Part shown: positions 51,993 to 60,912 of the stretch, one piece after another
How positions within the stretch are numbered: position 1 is the first letter of the stretch
How the letters are laid out: each line of letters starts with the position of its first letter
Assembly (NCBI RefSeq): GCF_000337455.1
Contig: NZ_AOIU01000011.1
Span: forward strand, 60,399 to 124,398
Source of the DNA: Halosimplex carlsbadense 2-9-1
GTDB taxonomy: Archaea; Halobacteriota; Halobacteria; Halobacteriales; Haloarculaceae
Direction: 5' to 3'
Length of the DNA: 64,000 nt
Made by a program: the position numbers and the translations under genes
The notes under the pieces: model-generated
What the model was told of the DNA's origin: nothing
Seen by the model: the letters and a program-made list of their open reading frames with translations, nothing else
Database searches by the model: none

Positions 51993-52247
51993 TCAGTCGC
52001 TCGCGGTCGGCGTCTGGACGGCCGCCGCGTCGGCTCGCCGGTAGTAGGTCGCGCCGGACCCGCCCGCGCTCACCGTCTCGATGTGGCCGGTCTCTTCGAG
52101 CTGGTCGAGGTGAGGCACCAGGGCGTCGTAGGTCACGCTCACGTCGGCGGTGTACGCGAGCTGTCGGCGGATCGCGGTCGTGTCCGCGCTGGCTCGGTCG
52201 TCCAGGAACTCGAGGATTTCGCGCTGGATCGCGTACAGGTGCGTCAT
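51993..52247 (-). CDS. Small winged-helix transcriptional regulator
   Basis: An 84-aa protein consisting of one winged-helix domain: helix 1 LYAIQREILEFLDD, helices 2-3 TTAIRRQLAYTADVSVTYDALVPHLDQLEETGHI, and wing VSAGGSGATYYRR. No effector domain is visible, so it may act as a dimer or as a partner. A TATA box (52271-52278) lies 27-28 nt before the ATG, so its mRNA has no leader. It sits between an aldo/keto reductase and an APH-type kinase and may control one of them. Confidence 0.8.
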   Translation of the reverse strand: MTHLYAIQREILEFLDDRASADTTAIRRQLAYTADVSVTYDALVPHLDQLEETGHIETVSAGGSGATYYRRADAAAVQTPTASD

Positions 52248-52270
52248 TACCAGGGATATGGACACACGGG

Positions 52271-52278
52271 CATATAAT
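52271..52278 (-). promoter_or_regulatory. TATA box of the winged-helix regulator
   Basis: Sense ATTATATG, centred 27-28 nt before the ATG at 52247; a clear leaderless promoter. Confidence 0.6.
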
Positions 52279-52374
52279 CCCCCTCTGAGTCGGGTTCGAG
52301 TAAAGAATTGGACGCGGTCCCGTCGGCGACTTCGGATATCCGGGATCGAACGCCTGGTCCGCCCGACGCCGCGG

Positions 52375-53343
52375 TCACCGAATCGCATCGAGATGCGCCT
52401 CGATCTCGCCTTCGAGTCGCTCGGCCGCCTCCGCGGGCGACTCGTCGACGTGCTCGGCGTGTTTGTCGAAGAAGCCGGCCGTCCCGAGCAGTCGGACCGC
52501 ATCGTACACCGGTGCGCGTTCTCCGTGGCCCGACGGCAACGATCCGCCACGGCGGCGATACCCGTCGCGGAACGCGTCCAGGAGCCGCTCGGTAGCGGCG
52601 TCGTCACCCCAGTCGCGCAACCGGTCTTCCACCCGGTAGCGTTCCCGGGCGGGGTCGCCGACGTGTGCGAGCTCCCAATCGATGAACCCGATCGCGTCGT
52701 CGGTACGGAACACGTTCGGCATCGCGGGGTCGCCGTGGACGAGTGTCGCCGGCGCGCAGTCGAGCGTTGCGGCGTTCGCTCGGACCGCCTCGATCACCGC
52801 GTCGAAGTAGTGGTCGTAGCGGTCGGTGGAGGCCAGCCGCCGTTTCCGCTCGATCTCGGTCACCAGCGTCTCCGTCCACGAGGCGGTCTCGACGGTGAGC
52901 CCCTCGGCGCCGCCGCCGACGATCTGGCCGTGACGGTCGAACTCGCGGGCGTGGACCACCGCGAGCGCGGCGCCGACGCGGTCGATCTCGCGCTCGCGCT
53001 CGGCGGTCGACCAGTCGGCCCAGGGGCGGTGGACGTTCGCGCCGTCCATCGGCGCAGTAGCGAGGTAGGGCGTCGTCCCGGCGGTGCCGCTCGCGAGTAC
53101 CGTCGGTACCGCGACCTCGCAGTGGCGGTCGACGTACTCGATGGCCGCCAGCTCCGTCGCGATCCGCGCGTCGGTCCCGTCGGTCGCGACCTTGACGAAC
53201 GCCGCGTCGCCGTCGGCGAAGTCGACGCGGACCGTCCGGTTGGCGTCGTTCCACGAGGGTCCCGAGTCGGACACCGCGTCGACCGACCGGCCTGGGAACG
53301 CCTCGCCGATGGCCGCCGTAACCGTATCGTCTGGTCCGTCCAT
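52375..53343 (-). CDS. APH-family phosphotransferase
   Basis: A 322-aa protein-kinase-like phosphotransferase (aminoglycoside/choline-kinase fold). The catalytic loop is LVHGDPAMPNVF (about residues 201-212), and the metal-binding DFG equivalent is GFIDWELAHVGDP (about 217-229). N-lobe Lys is in AAFVKVATDG (about 46-55). Substrates in this family range from aminoglycosides and homoserine to choline and methylthioribose; nothing in the neighbourhood decides. Confidence 0.88.
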   Translation of the reverse strand: MDGPDDTVTAAIGEAFPGRSVDAVSDSGPSWNDANRTVRVDFADGDAAFVKVATDGTDARIATELAAIEYVDRHCEVAVPTVLASGTAGTTPYLATAPMDGANVHRPWADWSTAEREREIDRVGAALAVVHAREFDRHGQIVGGGAEGLTVETASWTETLVTEIERKRRLASTDRYDHYFDAVIEAVRANAATLDCAPATLVHGDPAMPNVFRTDDAIGFIDWELAHVGDPARERYRVEDRLRDWGDDAATERLLDAFRDGYRRRGGSLPSGHGERAPVYDAVRLLGTAGFFDKHAEHVDESPAEAAERLEGEIEAHLDAIR

Positions 53344-53415
53344 GGCTACCGCTCTCTTCCCGACCGCCCGGTTTCAGCGTTGCCGTCGTGTGTGGGGCGG
53401 TACCGCACCGCTCGA

Positions 53416-55623
53416 TCAGTCGTCGCCGTCGCTCTTTCGGAGCAGTCCACCGACCCCCCCGAGCGCGGCCAGGGCGGCGCCGACGCCGAAGCCCGGCCCG
53501 TCGGCGCTCGTGGTCCCGTTGGCCGTCGCGTCGCCGTCCGTAGCCACGGTGGACGCGGCCGTGTCGTCCGCCGTCGCAGTCGGCGACTCGGTATCGGCCC
53601 CGACGGTCGCCGTCGCGTCCGTCGACGGCTCGCTGTCCGTCGCGGTCGGGGTGTCGACCGACTCGTCCGCGAACGCGCCGGCCAGCGCCGCCTCGCCACC
53701 GGCGACCGGCAGGTCGACGCCGCTGTCGGCCAGGGAGAGAGCGACTGCCCGGTTCCCGGGCGGGTGAAGCGTGAACTCGCTGTCGCTGGCGTAGACGATC
53801 ACCCCGATCCGCGAGTCGGCCTCGAAGACGTGGTCGGTCGCCTGGAGCGGGAACTCGGCGCGGACCCGCCCGTCGTCGGGCAGCGGGGCGGACTCCCGGA
53901 GCGACTGCCGGTAGGCGAGCGGCGTGTCGTAGTCGCGGTAGGACGGCCGGTTCAGCGGGTCCGCCCAGCCGCGGGTGACGACGTCGGCCGAGTAGGGGCC
54001 GTACTCGACGAGCGCGACGCTGACGACCGTCGGCTCGTCGAGCGACAGCGACAGCGACGGGACGACCCGCCCGCTGACGTGGACCGACTCGGCGAGCGGC
54101 GGCGTCTCGTATCGGAGGCGGTGGGGCGACTCCTCGGCGGCGACCAGGTCCGTCGCCGGCGTCGACGGGTCGTCGACGAGCGACTCCGTTACGGAGCCCG
54201 GCTCGCCCGTCGTCACCGCGCCGCTCGTCGCGCCGCCGGACTCGAACCGGAGGGTCGCGGGCTCGGCGGTCGGGGCCGGCCACTCCCCGTAGCTCTCCAT
54301 CGACCCCTCGGCGGCCGACCGGCCGCCGTGGACGACGGTCACCGGGTCCTCGTCCATCACTCCGGTGTCCTCGTCTTTCAGCCAGTGGGCCCACCAGCGG
54401 TCGAGGGTCCGCTCCCACGCGTCGCCGGCGGGGCCCCGGTGGCCGCCCTCGTAGAGCCAGAGCTTCAGGGGCACGTCGCGAGCCGCGAGTGTCTCGTACC
54501 AGTCGGCGGCGTTGTTCGGCTTGACGATCGGGTCGTCGACGGCGTGGGCGATCAGGACCGAACAGTCGACCGCGTTGGCGTCGTCGAGGAACGTGCGCTC
54601 GTGCCAGAAATCGTTGTAGTCGCCGGTTGCCAGGTCCTGGCCCGCCTCGGTGCGGTCGGTCCAATGGCCGCAGTCGTCGCGCCTGGCGTTGCTCGCCTGG
54701 ATCCACGTGCCGATGTCCGTCATCCCTTCGCTGGCGTCGGGGACGACCGAGACCGGGGTCCCGTTCGAGCGGAAGAGGCCGTACTGGCCGACGTTCGCGG
54801 ACTGGGGAACGATCGTCTCCAGGCCGTCGACGCCGGTCGTCGCCGTCCCGTTGGCGAGTTCCCCCAGCGCCGACCCGCCGATCATCCCCGTCCGACCGTT
54901 CGTCCACTCTGCCGCGACTTCCGCGCCGCCCTCCGGCGCGTCGTAGGCGGTCGCGCGGCCGTTGAACCAGTCGATGACCGATTCGAGCGCGGCGACCGTC
55001 GGCGGCCCGGCGGCGGTGTAACAGCCGGTCGAGCGGGCCGTCCCCAGCGAGGACACCCGCGCGACGGCGTACCCCTGCGGGAGGTACCGCTGCTCGACGC
55101 GACGGGGCGCGGTCGGGCCGCCGATCGGGGAGTGAGCGGGTCCCGAGCTCCCGGCGGTCGTCGGATCGCCCAGCGTCGCCGGCTCGCTCGTGGCCGTCGT
55201 CGCGCCGCCGTCGGCGCTACTGCCGCCGTCCGGAGCGGGCGCGATCGACCGGTCGTAGTACATCGCCGCGGTCGCGTCGCCGTGGGTCTGTTCGCCGTGA
55301 TAGGGGCTCGCGACCGCGATCACGGGCGGTCGCTCCTCGTCGGCCGCTCTCTCGGGGTACGACACCCTGACGTGGACCCGGTCGGCGGCCCCGTCGCCGT
55401 CCGTGTCGACGTTCGTCTCGACCCAGACCTCCTCCCGGACCGTTCCGTCGATGTCGGCAGTGCCGTCAGATTCGCCGGTCAGCGACGCGGACGCGCGGCC
55501 TGTTACCGCGCTCGCGCCCACAGCCGTCGTCACCGACGCGAGCAGTCGCCGTCTGGACACCCGTCCCGACGGCGCCGACCCGGTGGCGCTCTCGCCGTCG
55601 CTCTCGCTCGAGTGGTCCGTCAT
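53416..55623 (-). CDS. Tat-exported X-Pro dipeptidyl-peptidase-like S15 hydrolase with PGF-CTERM
   Basis: A 735-aa surface peptidase or acylase. Tat signal VSRRRLLASVTTAVGAS near residues 20-36. The alpha/beta-hydrolase S15 region follows (about 70-430). The nucleophile lies in GMIGGSALGE, the acid in AHAVDDPIV and the His in LYEGGHRGP. A jelly-roll X-Pro C-domain is about 450-650. A Ser/Thr/Ala linker leads to GPGFGVGAALAALGG, a PGF-CTERM anchor. The insert DGGSSADGGATTATS is species-like low complexity. It acts outside the cell, probably on Pro-containing peptides or beta-lactam-like amides. Confidence 0.88.
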   Translation of the reverse strand: MTDHSSESDGESATGSAPSGRVSRRRLLASVTTAVGASAVTGRASASLTGESDGTADIDGTVREEVWVETNVDTDGDGAADRVHVRVSYPERAADEERPPVIAVASPYHGEQTHGDATAAMYYDRSIAPAPDGGSSADGGATTATSEPATLGDPTTAGSSGPAHSPIGGPTAPRRVEQRYLPQGYAVARVSSLGTARSTGCYTAAGPPTVAALESVIDWFNGRATAYDAPEGGAEVAAEWTNGRTGMIGGSALGELANGTATTGVDGLETIVPQSANVGQYGLFRSNGTPVSVVPDASEGMTDIGTWIQASNARRDDCGHWTDRTEAGQDLATGDYNDFWHERTFLDDANAVDCSVLIAHAVDDPIVKPNNAADWYETLAARDVPLKLWLYEGGHRGPAGDAWERTLDRWWAHWLKDEDTGVMDEDPVTVVHGGRSAAEGSMESYGEWPAPTAEPATLRFESGGATSGAVTTGEPGSVTESLVDDPSTPATDLVAAEESPHRLRYETPPLAESVHVSGRVVPSLSLSLDEPTVVSVALVEYGPYSADVVTRGWADPLNRPSYRDYDTPLAYRQSLRESAPLPDDGRVRAEFPLQATDHVFEADSRIGVIVYASDSEFTLHPPGNRAVALSLADSGVDLPVAGGEAALAGAFADESVDTPTATDSEPSTDATATVGADTESPTATADDTAASTVATDGDATANGTTSADGPGFGVGAALAALGGVGGLLRKSDGDD

Positions 55624-55730
55624 AGCTCGTCGTAGCGAGGGGATTCGCATCGCCGTTTCGAAGGGTGAAACGGATCTTTTCGTTACCGACGGCGGGGCCG
55701 CCCCGCGACGGGGGCGAGCGACCGGCCCGG

Positions 55731-56792
55731 TCACTCGGTCGCCGACTCGTCGGTGCGTTCGGGGCCGTCCCGCGCCGAGGCCGCGACACCGTCGCCCCGG
55801 AGCGTCGGCCGCGCGACCGATTCACGCCAGCGCAGTTCGCCCTCGCGCCACCGGACCCAGCCGGCCAGCGCCCCGAACCCGACGACGAGCGCGCCCAGGG
55901 CGACGAGGCCGCCCTCGGGGCCGAACGACCCGCCGGTCGCGAGCGCGGGGCCGGACTGTTCGACTGCGACGACGGTCACCGGCGTGGTGAAGCCGCTGAC
56001 GGGGAAGCCGAACAGGGAGGCGATCGAGAAGTTCCAGGTGACGTGGAGGCCGATAGCGGCGGCGATCCGGCCGGTCAGGAGGTAGCTGGCCGCGAACAGC
56101 CCGCCGAACAGCGCGATGTTGACCAGCGACAGGACGGTGACGTTGGGGTTCAGGCCGTGGGCGACGCCGAAGACGAGGCTGGAGACGGCGGTCGCGCCGG
56201 CGAAGGCGCCGCCGAGGCCGATCCCGCGCCAGCCGGCGAGTCCCTCGGCGACGTTGGTCAGGAGGTACCCGCGGAAGAGCAGTTCCTCGAAGACGCCGAC
56301 GCCGACGAAGTAGCCGAGGACGAGCGCGAGCGCGAGCGCGGGCGCGACACCGGGACCGATGGCGAGCGTGGGGTCGGCTCTGGTGACGACGATGCCGGTC
56401 ACGCGGACGAAGCCCGCCGCGAGTTCGACCGCGAACACGAGCGTCGGGAGCGCGACGCCCAGCGCGAGGCCGAACGCGAGGTCGACCCACCACGCCGGCG
56501 AGCGGTCGAGTCCGAGGTCCGAGAGCTCGCGACGGTCGACCAGCCACGCCGCGGCGAGGATCCCGGCGACGAAGCCGACGAGCTGGAGCGTGCGGGTGGC
56601 GACGGCGACGAGCGCGGTCAGCGTGGCGCCCGCGGTGCTCGGCGCGAGCGCGGCCAGTCCGGACGCCGCGAGGACGCCGCCGAGTCCGCCGACGAGGAGT
56701 GCGAGGAGCGCGAGGGCGAACCGCCAGAGCGCGCGCGGCCGTCGCTCGCGGTCGTTCCAGAGGAGGCCGCGGAGGCCGGTACCCACAGTCAT
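55731..56792 (-). CDS. CPBP/Rce1-like intramembrane metalloprotease
   Basis: A 353-aa protein with about eight hydrophobic helices. Motif 1 is FEELLFRGYL (Glu169-Glu170, Arg174), motif 2 is FGVAHGLNP (His212) and motif 3 is GLHVTWNFSIA. These are the conserved residues of Abi/CPBP proteases that cut prenylated or bacteriocin-like substrates. The C-terminal 30 residues are polar. The ATG (MTVGTG) has a GGATCTTAAG box about 27 nt upstream. It is divergent from the acyltransferase gene. Confidence 0.9.
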   Translation of the reverse strand: MTVGTGLRGLLWNDRERRPRALWRFALALLALLVGGLGGVLAASGLAALAPSTAGATLTALVAVATRTLQLVGFVAGILAAAWLVDRRELSDLGLDRSPAWWVDLAFGLALGVALPTLVFAVELAAGFVRVTGIVVTRADPTLAIGPGVAPALALALVLGYFVGVGVFEELLFRGYLLTNVAEGLAGWRGIGLGGAFAGATAVSSLVFGVAHGLNPNVTVLSLVNIALFGGLFAASYLLTGRIAAAIGLHVTWNFSIASLFGFPVSGFTTPVTVVAVEQSGPALATGGSFGPEGGLVALGALVVGFGALAGWVRWREGELRWRESVARPTLRGDGVAASARDGPERTDESATE

Positions 56793-56875
56793 CGTCCGGG
56801 AGTGGGGCCTGCGGGGCTTAAGATCCGGGGCCGCGCGGTCGGGGAGTTCCGGGCGGGGCCGCCGGGAAGGAAACC

Positions 56876-56881
56876 CATATT
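56876..56881 (+). promoter_or_regulatory. TATA-like box of the acyltransferase gene
   Basis: CATATT centred 27 nt before the ATG at 56906. Confidence 0.5.
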
Positions 56882-56905
56882 GCCGGCGCGACCCACGAAC
56901 GTGGT

Positions 56906-57820
56906 ATGACAAAGCGCCACGTCTCGCTGCCGCCGGGCGGCGAGGAGGGCATCCACGCGTTCATCGAGGAGGTCGACCGGCGACTCTCGGGCGAGGAGGA
57001 CACCTGCGACGTGGTCGAGGACGTGCTCGTCGACCTGTTCGGCGACCGGGAGGCCTACGAGCGCTGGCAGTCCGGCGGCGAGGTCACCCCGGCCGAACGG
57101 GTCCGCCTCCAGGGCTACGACCCATGTAACGTCACCCTCGAGAGCGAGTACTACGCCGAGGTCGAGACGATGGACGACGGCGAGTTCGAGCGCACGAAGT
57201 ACCTCCAGTGGCTCTGGCGACAGTTCGACGCGACGCCGATGGCCGACAACGTCGAGTTCGCGCTGCGCTTCCGCCGGATGCTCGCCGACCACCTGTTCGC
57301 CGAGGTCGGCGACAACTGCCGCTTCTTCAAGGGGATCACCGTCACCTACGGCCACAACATCGCCGTCGGCGACAACGTCGTCGTCCACGACGACGTGCAT
57401 CTCGACGACCGCGGGATGTTGACCATCGGGGATCGGGTCTCTATCTCCGACGACGCCCACGTCTACAGCCACGACCACGACAGCAACGACCAGACCGCCG
57501 TCGACAACTACCACACCATCATCGAAGACGACGTTCGGATCACCTACGACTCGATGGTCCGCGCGGGCGTCCGCATGGGCGAAAACTCAGTCCTCGCCGC
57601 GAAATCCATCGCCGGCAAGGACGTGCCCGCCCACCACATCGCCGCGGGGACGCCCGCCAAGAGCATCGCGGTCAAGGACGGCTGGGAACCGGTCGCCGAG
57701 GACCTGGCGGACGCGAACGTCGACCGCCGCGCGGAGCGCCGGATCGACTACGAGCTACCGGAGAATCTCGACGTCTTCGACGAATTCCAGCGCGAGCGCC
57801 GGCCGCCGGGCGACTCGTAG
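56906..57820 (+). CDS. Left-handed beta-helix acyltransferase (maltose/CoA acetyltransferase-like)
   Basis: A 304-aa O-acetyltransferase. An N-terminal helical region (residues 1-135; includes a maltose-acetyltransferase-like LQGYDPCNVTLESEYYAEVE) precedes a hexapeptide-repeat helix (about 138-255): GDNCRFFKGITVTYGHNIAVGDNVVVHDDVHLDDRGMLTIGDRVS. The catalytic-type His is in YSHDHDSND. Substrate unknown; sugars or glycan surface residues are plausible. Confidence 0.88.
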   Translation: MTKRHVSLPPGGEEGIHAFIEEVDRRLSGEEDTCDVVEDVLVDLFGDREAYERWQSGGEVTPAERVRLQGYDPCNVTLESEYYAEVETMDDGEFERTKYLQWLWRQFDATPMADNVEFALRFRRMLADHLFAEVGDNCRFFKGITVTYGHNIAVGDNVVVHDDVHLDDRGMLTIGDRVSISDDAHVYSHDHDSNDQTAVDNYHTIIEDDVRITYDSMVRAGVRMGENSVLAAKSIAGKDVPAHHIAAGTPAKSIAVKDGWEPVAEDLADANVDRRAERRIDYELPENLDVFDEFQRERRPPGDS

Positions 57821-57833
57821 CCGTCGAGCGCTC

Positions 57834-58712
57834 TCACAGCCCCTGTAGCGTCACGTCACCGTTCGTCGAGTCGACGGTCAGCGCGTGTTCGCCTTCGCCC
57901 ATCGTTCCCCGGATCTCGCTTTCCTCCGACGATTCGACGGTCATCGAGACGCCTTCGACGCTGGCGTCGCCGTTGGTCGTTTCCAGGGTGACGGTCGCGG
58001 AGAGACCCGCGGCGACGGCCGCGGTCACGTCGCCGTTGGTCGATTCGACGGTGACGTCCCCCCGGATCGCGGGCACGTCGACGGCCACGTCGCCGAGCGT
58101 CGTGTCCGCACGGTCGAGCCCGCCCACGTCGCTGGCGTCGATGTCGCCGTTCGTGGACTCGACGGTGACGAACCCGTCCACGCCCGTCACGGCCACGTCA
58201 CCGTTGGTGGAGCTGTAGGTCCCGTCCCCCGCGACGCCCTCGGCTTCGATGTCGCCGTTGCTCGACGACGCCTCGACGACCGCGAGTCCGTCGGGAACGG
58301 ACAGATCGAGATCTACCGTGACGTTCTCGTTACCGTTCGGCCACCGCGGGGCGACGGTGAGGCGGCCGTCTTCGACCGTCCCCTCGACGGTCACCTCCTC
58401 GAGGGTGTCCTCGCCGGAACGGGACTCCTTGCGAACGGTGCCGGAGACGGCCCCGCCGTCACCGGCCGAGAGAGTCACGTCGCCGGAGTCGGTCCGGACG
58501 ACCAGCTCGTCGGCGTCGCCGGGGTCGAACGAGCGCTCGGCGCTCTCGGTGTAGGGTTCGGCCGAGATGACGCAGCCGGCGAGGGAGACGGCGCCGACGA
58601 GCCCGGCGCCTGCGCGGAGGACTCGACGGCGAGTCTGGTCGGACGGCGAATCGACCGACCGGTCGGCGGGCGAACCGGACGACCGTTCGGAGAAGGGGGC
58701 GGATGGGGACAT
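57834..58712 (-). CDS. DUF4097-type Tat lipoprotein (beta-helix adhesin-like)
   Basis: A 292-aa exported lipoprotein. Tat motif RRRVLRAG is followed by the lipobox SLAGC. The mature part is a DUF4097 beta-helix built on repeats ending in STNGD or TTNGD (five copies), one turn per about 20 residues. Function unknown; family members are cell-surface or adhesin-like. The ATG was chosen over a GTG at 58730; an A-rich box (CAAAAACG, 58741-58748) is about 32 nt upstream. The gene ends convergently 13 nt from the acyltransferase. Confidence 0.85.
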   Translation of the reverse strand: MSPSAPFSERSSGSPADRSVDSPSDQTRRRVLRAGAGLVGAVSLAGCVISAEPYTESAERSFDPGDADELVVRTDSGDVTLSAGDGGAVSGTVRKESRSGEDTLEEVTVEGTVEDGRLTVAPRWPNGNENVTVDLDLSVPDGLAVVEASSSNGDIEAEGVAGDGTYSSTNGDVAVTGVDGFVTVESTNGDIDASDVGGLDRADTTLGDVAVDVPAIRGDVTVESTNGDVTAAVAAGLSATVTLETTNGDASVEGVSMTVESSEESEIRGTMGEGEHALTVDSTNGDVTLQGL

Positions 58713-59019
58713 ATTCGTCCCGAACGACACGTCTGGCCGGCAAAAACGTGACGGTCACAGGGCCAGCTTCCGGTTCTCGCCGGCCGAGGCGGTCGCTTCG
58801 GCGCCGTCGGTCGCGAGCGGGAACCGGACCACGAACTCGGTGCCGTCGGGCCCGGGTCGCTGGAGCGCAACGCGGCGTTCACCGCGGCCAGCGCGGTCCT
58901 GTTCGCGTTCGGATTGGTGGCCACCGAGTCGGTCGGTGAGGTCGCCGACCCGACCCGGCCCCGAACGGGTTTCGCCTTCCGGCCAAACATCCAAGTGCCG
59001 TGACAACGTATGGCACGAT
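58713..59019. other. Gene-poor interval with the kinase remnant
   Basis: 307 bp between the DUF4097 gene and the zinc-ribbon gene. Apart from the DUF4097 promoter (about 58741-58748) and the kinase remnant, nothing is recognised. Confidence 0.5.
58755..58871 (-). pseudogene. Remnant of a histidine-kinase C-terminus
   Basis: The minus-strand peptide ending GTEFVVRFPLATDGAEATASAGENRKLAL with TGA at 58755 looks like the final strand and tail of a HATPase_c domain (GTxFxVRFPL). No upstream kinase sequence continues in any frame: within about 150 nt the frame becomes Arg/Gly-rich noise and the plus-strand gene at 59020 begins. I read it as a decayed or truncated sensor kinase. The similarity is short, so this is tentative. 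Confidence 0.35.
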
Positions 59020-59310
59020 ATGGAACCGTGGGGCTGGATTCTGGTCTACCTCGCCGGGTTCACCCTCCTGCAGCTGTTGCTGGTTCGGTACTTCTCGGAC
59101 GAGCGGTCGCTGGGGGGCGTCTCGCTGGAGTCCAACGAGGCCTCACCGCCGCAGTCGGGGGAACGCGGGCGGTCGGTCGGCGACGGTGACGCCCGGTCGC
59201 ACGAGGGGGCCAGCGAGGGCGACGGCGTCCGCTGTCACCAGTGCGGGACCGAAAACGCCGACGAAGGGGCCTACACCTTCTGCCGCGAGTGCCTGGCGCA
59301 GCTCCGGTGA
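59020..59310 (+). CDS. Membrane-anchored zinc-ribbon protein 1
   Basis: A 96-aa protein. An N-terminal helix (MEPWGWILVYLAGFTLLQLLLVRYF, about residues 4-25) anchors it. A Gly/Ser/Glu-rich linker follows, then a C-terminal zinc ribbon with CHQC (about 72-75) and CREC (about 89-92) spaced like rubredoxin knuckles; the segment GTENADEGAYTF lies between. It is a paralogue of the next gene (same helix, linker, ribbon order). Such DUF7577-like proteins are common and unstudied in haloarchaea. Confidence 0.72.
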   Translation: MEPWGWILVYLAGFTLLQLLLVRYFSDERSLGGVSLESNEASPPQSGERGRSVGDGDARSHEGASEGDGVRCHQCGTENADEGAYTFCRECLAQLR

Positions 59311-59384
59311 GTTCTCACCGAGTTGGTATCAACCTCGATACTCGCGGCCGAACCCTCAAGTCACGACCGCCGAAAACCCCGCGC

Positions 59385-59693
59385 ATGGAGGGCTGGACGT
59401 TCGCGGCACTCGCGCTCGGAGTCGTACTCAGTTTCGAGTTCGTCCTGTTCCGCTACTTCACGCCGGAGCGCTCGACGGCGGCGGGGGTCGACGGCGCGAG
59501 CGACCCGCCCGACGCCGAAACCGAGAGCGGGGCGGCCGACCAGGCGGGCGGTCTCGGCGCACGCGCCGGCCGCGACTCGGAGGCCGACCGCGCCGGGTCC
59601 GAGCGCACCGTCGCCTGCGAACACTGCGGGGCGGCCAACGCGGACGAGCCGGCGGTCGTCTTCTGCCGCTCGTGTCTCGGCCGGCTGCGCTGA
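59385..59693 (+). CDS. Membrane-anchored zinc-ribbon protein 2
   Basis: A 102-aa protein and tandem paralogue of the preceding one. N-terminal helix MEGWTFAALALGVVLSFEFVLFRYF, acidic Ala/Gly-rich linker, C-terminal ribbon CEHC (about 78-81) and CRSC (about 95-98) with GAANADEPAVVF between. The two genes are 74 nt apart. The ribbon could face the cytosol and bind a partner; no enzyme motif is present. Confidence 0.72.
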   Translation: MEGWTFAALALGVVLSFEFVLFRYFTPERSTAAGVDGASDPPDAETESGAADQAGGLGARAGRDSEADRAGSERTVACEHCGAANADEPAVVFCRSCLGRLR

Positions 59694-59815
59694 GCGGACC
59701 CACCGACCACGACCGACCGCCGACCGACCGAGGAGCCGCGACGCCGCCGCGGTGCCGTTATCAGCGGTGAAAAACGAGGGGCAAAGGTCTATATCGGAAG
59801 CCTCGATCCGACTGT

Positions 59816-60502
59816 ATGCGCGTTTCAAGCGGCGTCCCTGGGTTCGACGAGCTGGTCCAGGGCGGCCTCCTGAAAGACAGGCTCTACGTGGTGAGCGGTC
59901 CTCCGGGGAGCGGGAAGACGACCTTCTCCTCGCAGTTCATCACGCAGGGCGCCAAGGCGGGGGAAAACTGCCTCTACGTGACGATGCACGAGACCAAAGA
60001 GGAGCTGGCCCAGGACATGTCGGGCTACGACTTCGGCTTCGACCAGGTGATGGCCTCCGGGAAGGTCCAGTTCCTCAACCTCATGACCGAGGGCGGCAAG
60101 CGGACGATCACCCAGTTCGGCACGGAAGGCGGGCTCACCAACCGCATCGTCGCCTTCCTCGAACAGCAGGACATCGACCGCGCCGTCATCGACTCGACGA
60201 TGCTGTTGCAGCACTTCTTCAACGACGTGTCCGACGAGATCACGGGCTTTCTCTCCGCGCTGAAACAGACGGGGACGACGGTCGTCCTCATCTCGGAGAT
60301 GACCGACCCGTCCTCCTACGCCGACGAACACTACCTCGCTCACGGCGTGATCTTCTTCCACAACTACCTGGAACAGGGCGGGATGACCCGCGGGGTTCAG
60401 GTGATCAAGATGCGCGGGACCGCCATCGACTGCGACATCCGCGCGATCGACTTTTCCGACAGGGGACTGCGGGTGCGTCCGGAGCAGAAAGTCGAGGCCT
60501 GA
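59816..60502 (+). CDS. KaiC/RadA-like ATPase (RAD55 family)
   Basis: A 228-aa single RecA-fold domain. Walker A GPPGSGKTT at residues 28-36, Walker B-like DRAVIDST near 120, and the KaiC start VSSGVPGFDELVQGGLLKDRLYVVSG. A single KaiC domain with no C-terminal phosphotransfer loop means it is not a clock KaiC. In haloarchaea such proteins are linked to signalling and motility-type functions (e.g. FlaH/GvpD-like), but this is family inference. The next gene is 2 nt downstream and is an apparent partner. A CTATAT box is about 24 nt upstream. Confidence 0.88.
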   Translation: MRVSSGVPGFDELVQGGLLKDRLYVVSGPPGSGKTTFSSQFITQGAKAGENCLYVTMHETKEELAQDMSGYDFGFDQVMASGKVQFLNLMTEGGKRTITQFGTEGGLTNRIVAFLEQQDIDRAVIDSTMLLQHFFNDVSDEITGFLSALKQTGTTVVLISEMTDPSSYADEHYLAHGVIFFHNYLEQGGMTRGVQVIKMRGTAIDCDIRAIDFSDRGLRVRPEQKVEA

Positions 60503-60504
60503 CC

Positions 60505-60912
60505 ATGGGACTGTACGACGAGAAGTACGGCACGTCGTGGACGAGCCTGAACCGCGACGAGGCGACCGAACGCGCCTACGCGCTGGGGGTCGCCGAGTCG
60601 CTCGGCGAGTACGACCGCGAGGAGTTCGAGGCCGTCCACGAGGAGATGGACACCGCCTACACCAAGAGCATCGTCGAGCTCGCCTTCCGCGAGGGGAAAA
60701 ACGAGGGCCGCGAGGCCGCCCCCGCGAACGCAGACGAGGAGCAGGTGTGGGACGAGCTCGTCGAGGGCGAGACGGTCTCCGTCGACGAGGGAGACCTCCC
60801 GACGGGCGGGCGCGACGGGCTCCCCGAGGCCGTCGACAAGTTCGAGGCCCTGGAGAAACCCGACCCCGACGAGATCGATGCGACCGACCGCCCCGACTTT
60901 CTCGACAAGTAG
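60505..60912 (+). CDS. Acidic partner protein of the KaiC-like ATPase
   Basis: A 135-aa soluble acidic protein with no recognised domain. Its N-terminus MGLYDEKYGTSWTSLNRDEATERAYALGVAESLGEY is charged and helical. The C-terminus is Asp/Pro-rich. The start ATG is 2 nt after the ATPase stop, so the pair is translationally coupled. It is probably a cofactor or substrate of the ATPase. Confidence 0.75.
   Translation: MGLYDEKYGTSWTSLNRDEATERAYALGVAESLGEYDREEFEAVHEEMDTAYTKSIVELAFREGKNEGREAAPANADEEQVWDELVEGETVSVDEGDLPTGGRDGLPEAVDKFEALEKPDPDEIDATDRPDFLDK

Noticed and set aside
52150-55635. A 1161-codon plus-strand frame
   Set aside because: Arg-rich antisense of the phosphotransferase and the S15 hydrolase genes, both of which have intact catalytic motifs on the minus strand.
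59816-60502. A circadian KaiC
   Set aside because: Only one RecA domain and no C-terminal phosphorylation loop; no kaiA/kaiB neighbour.
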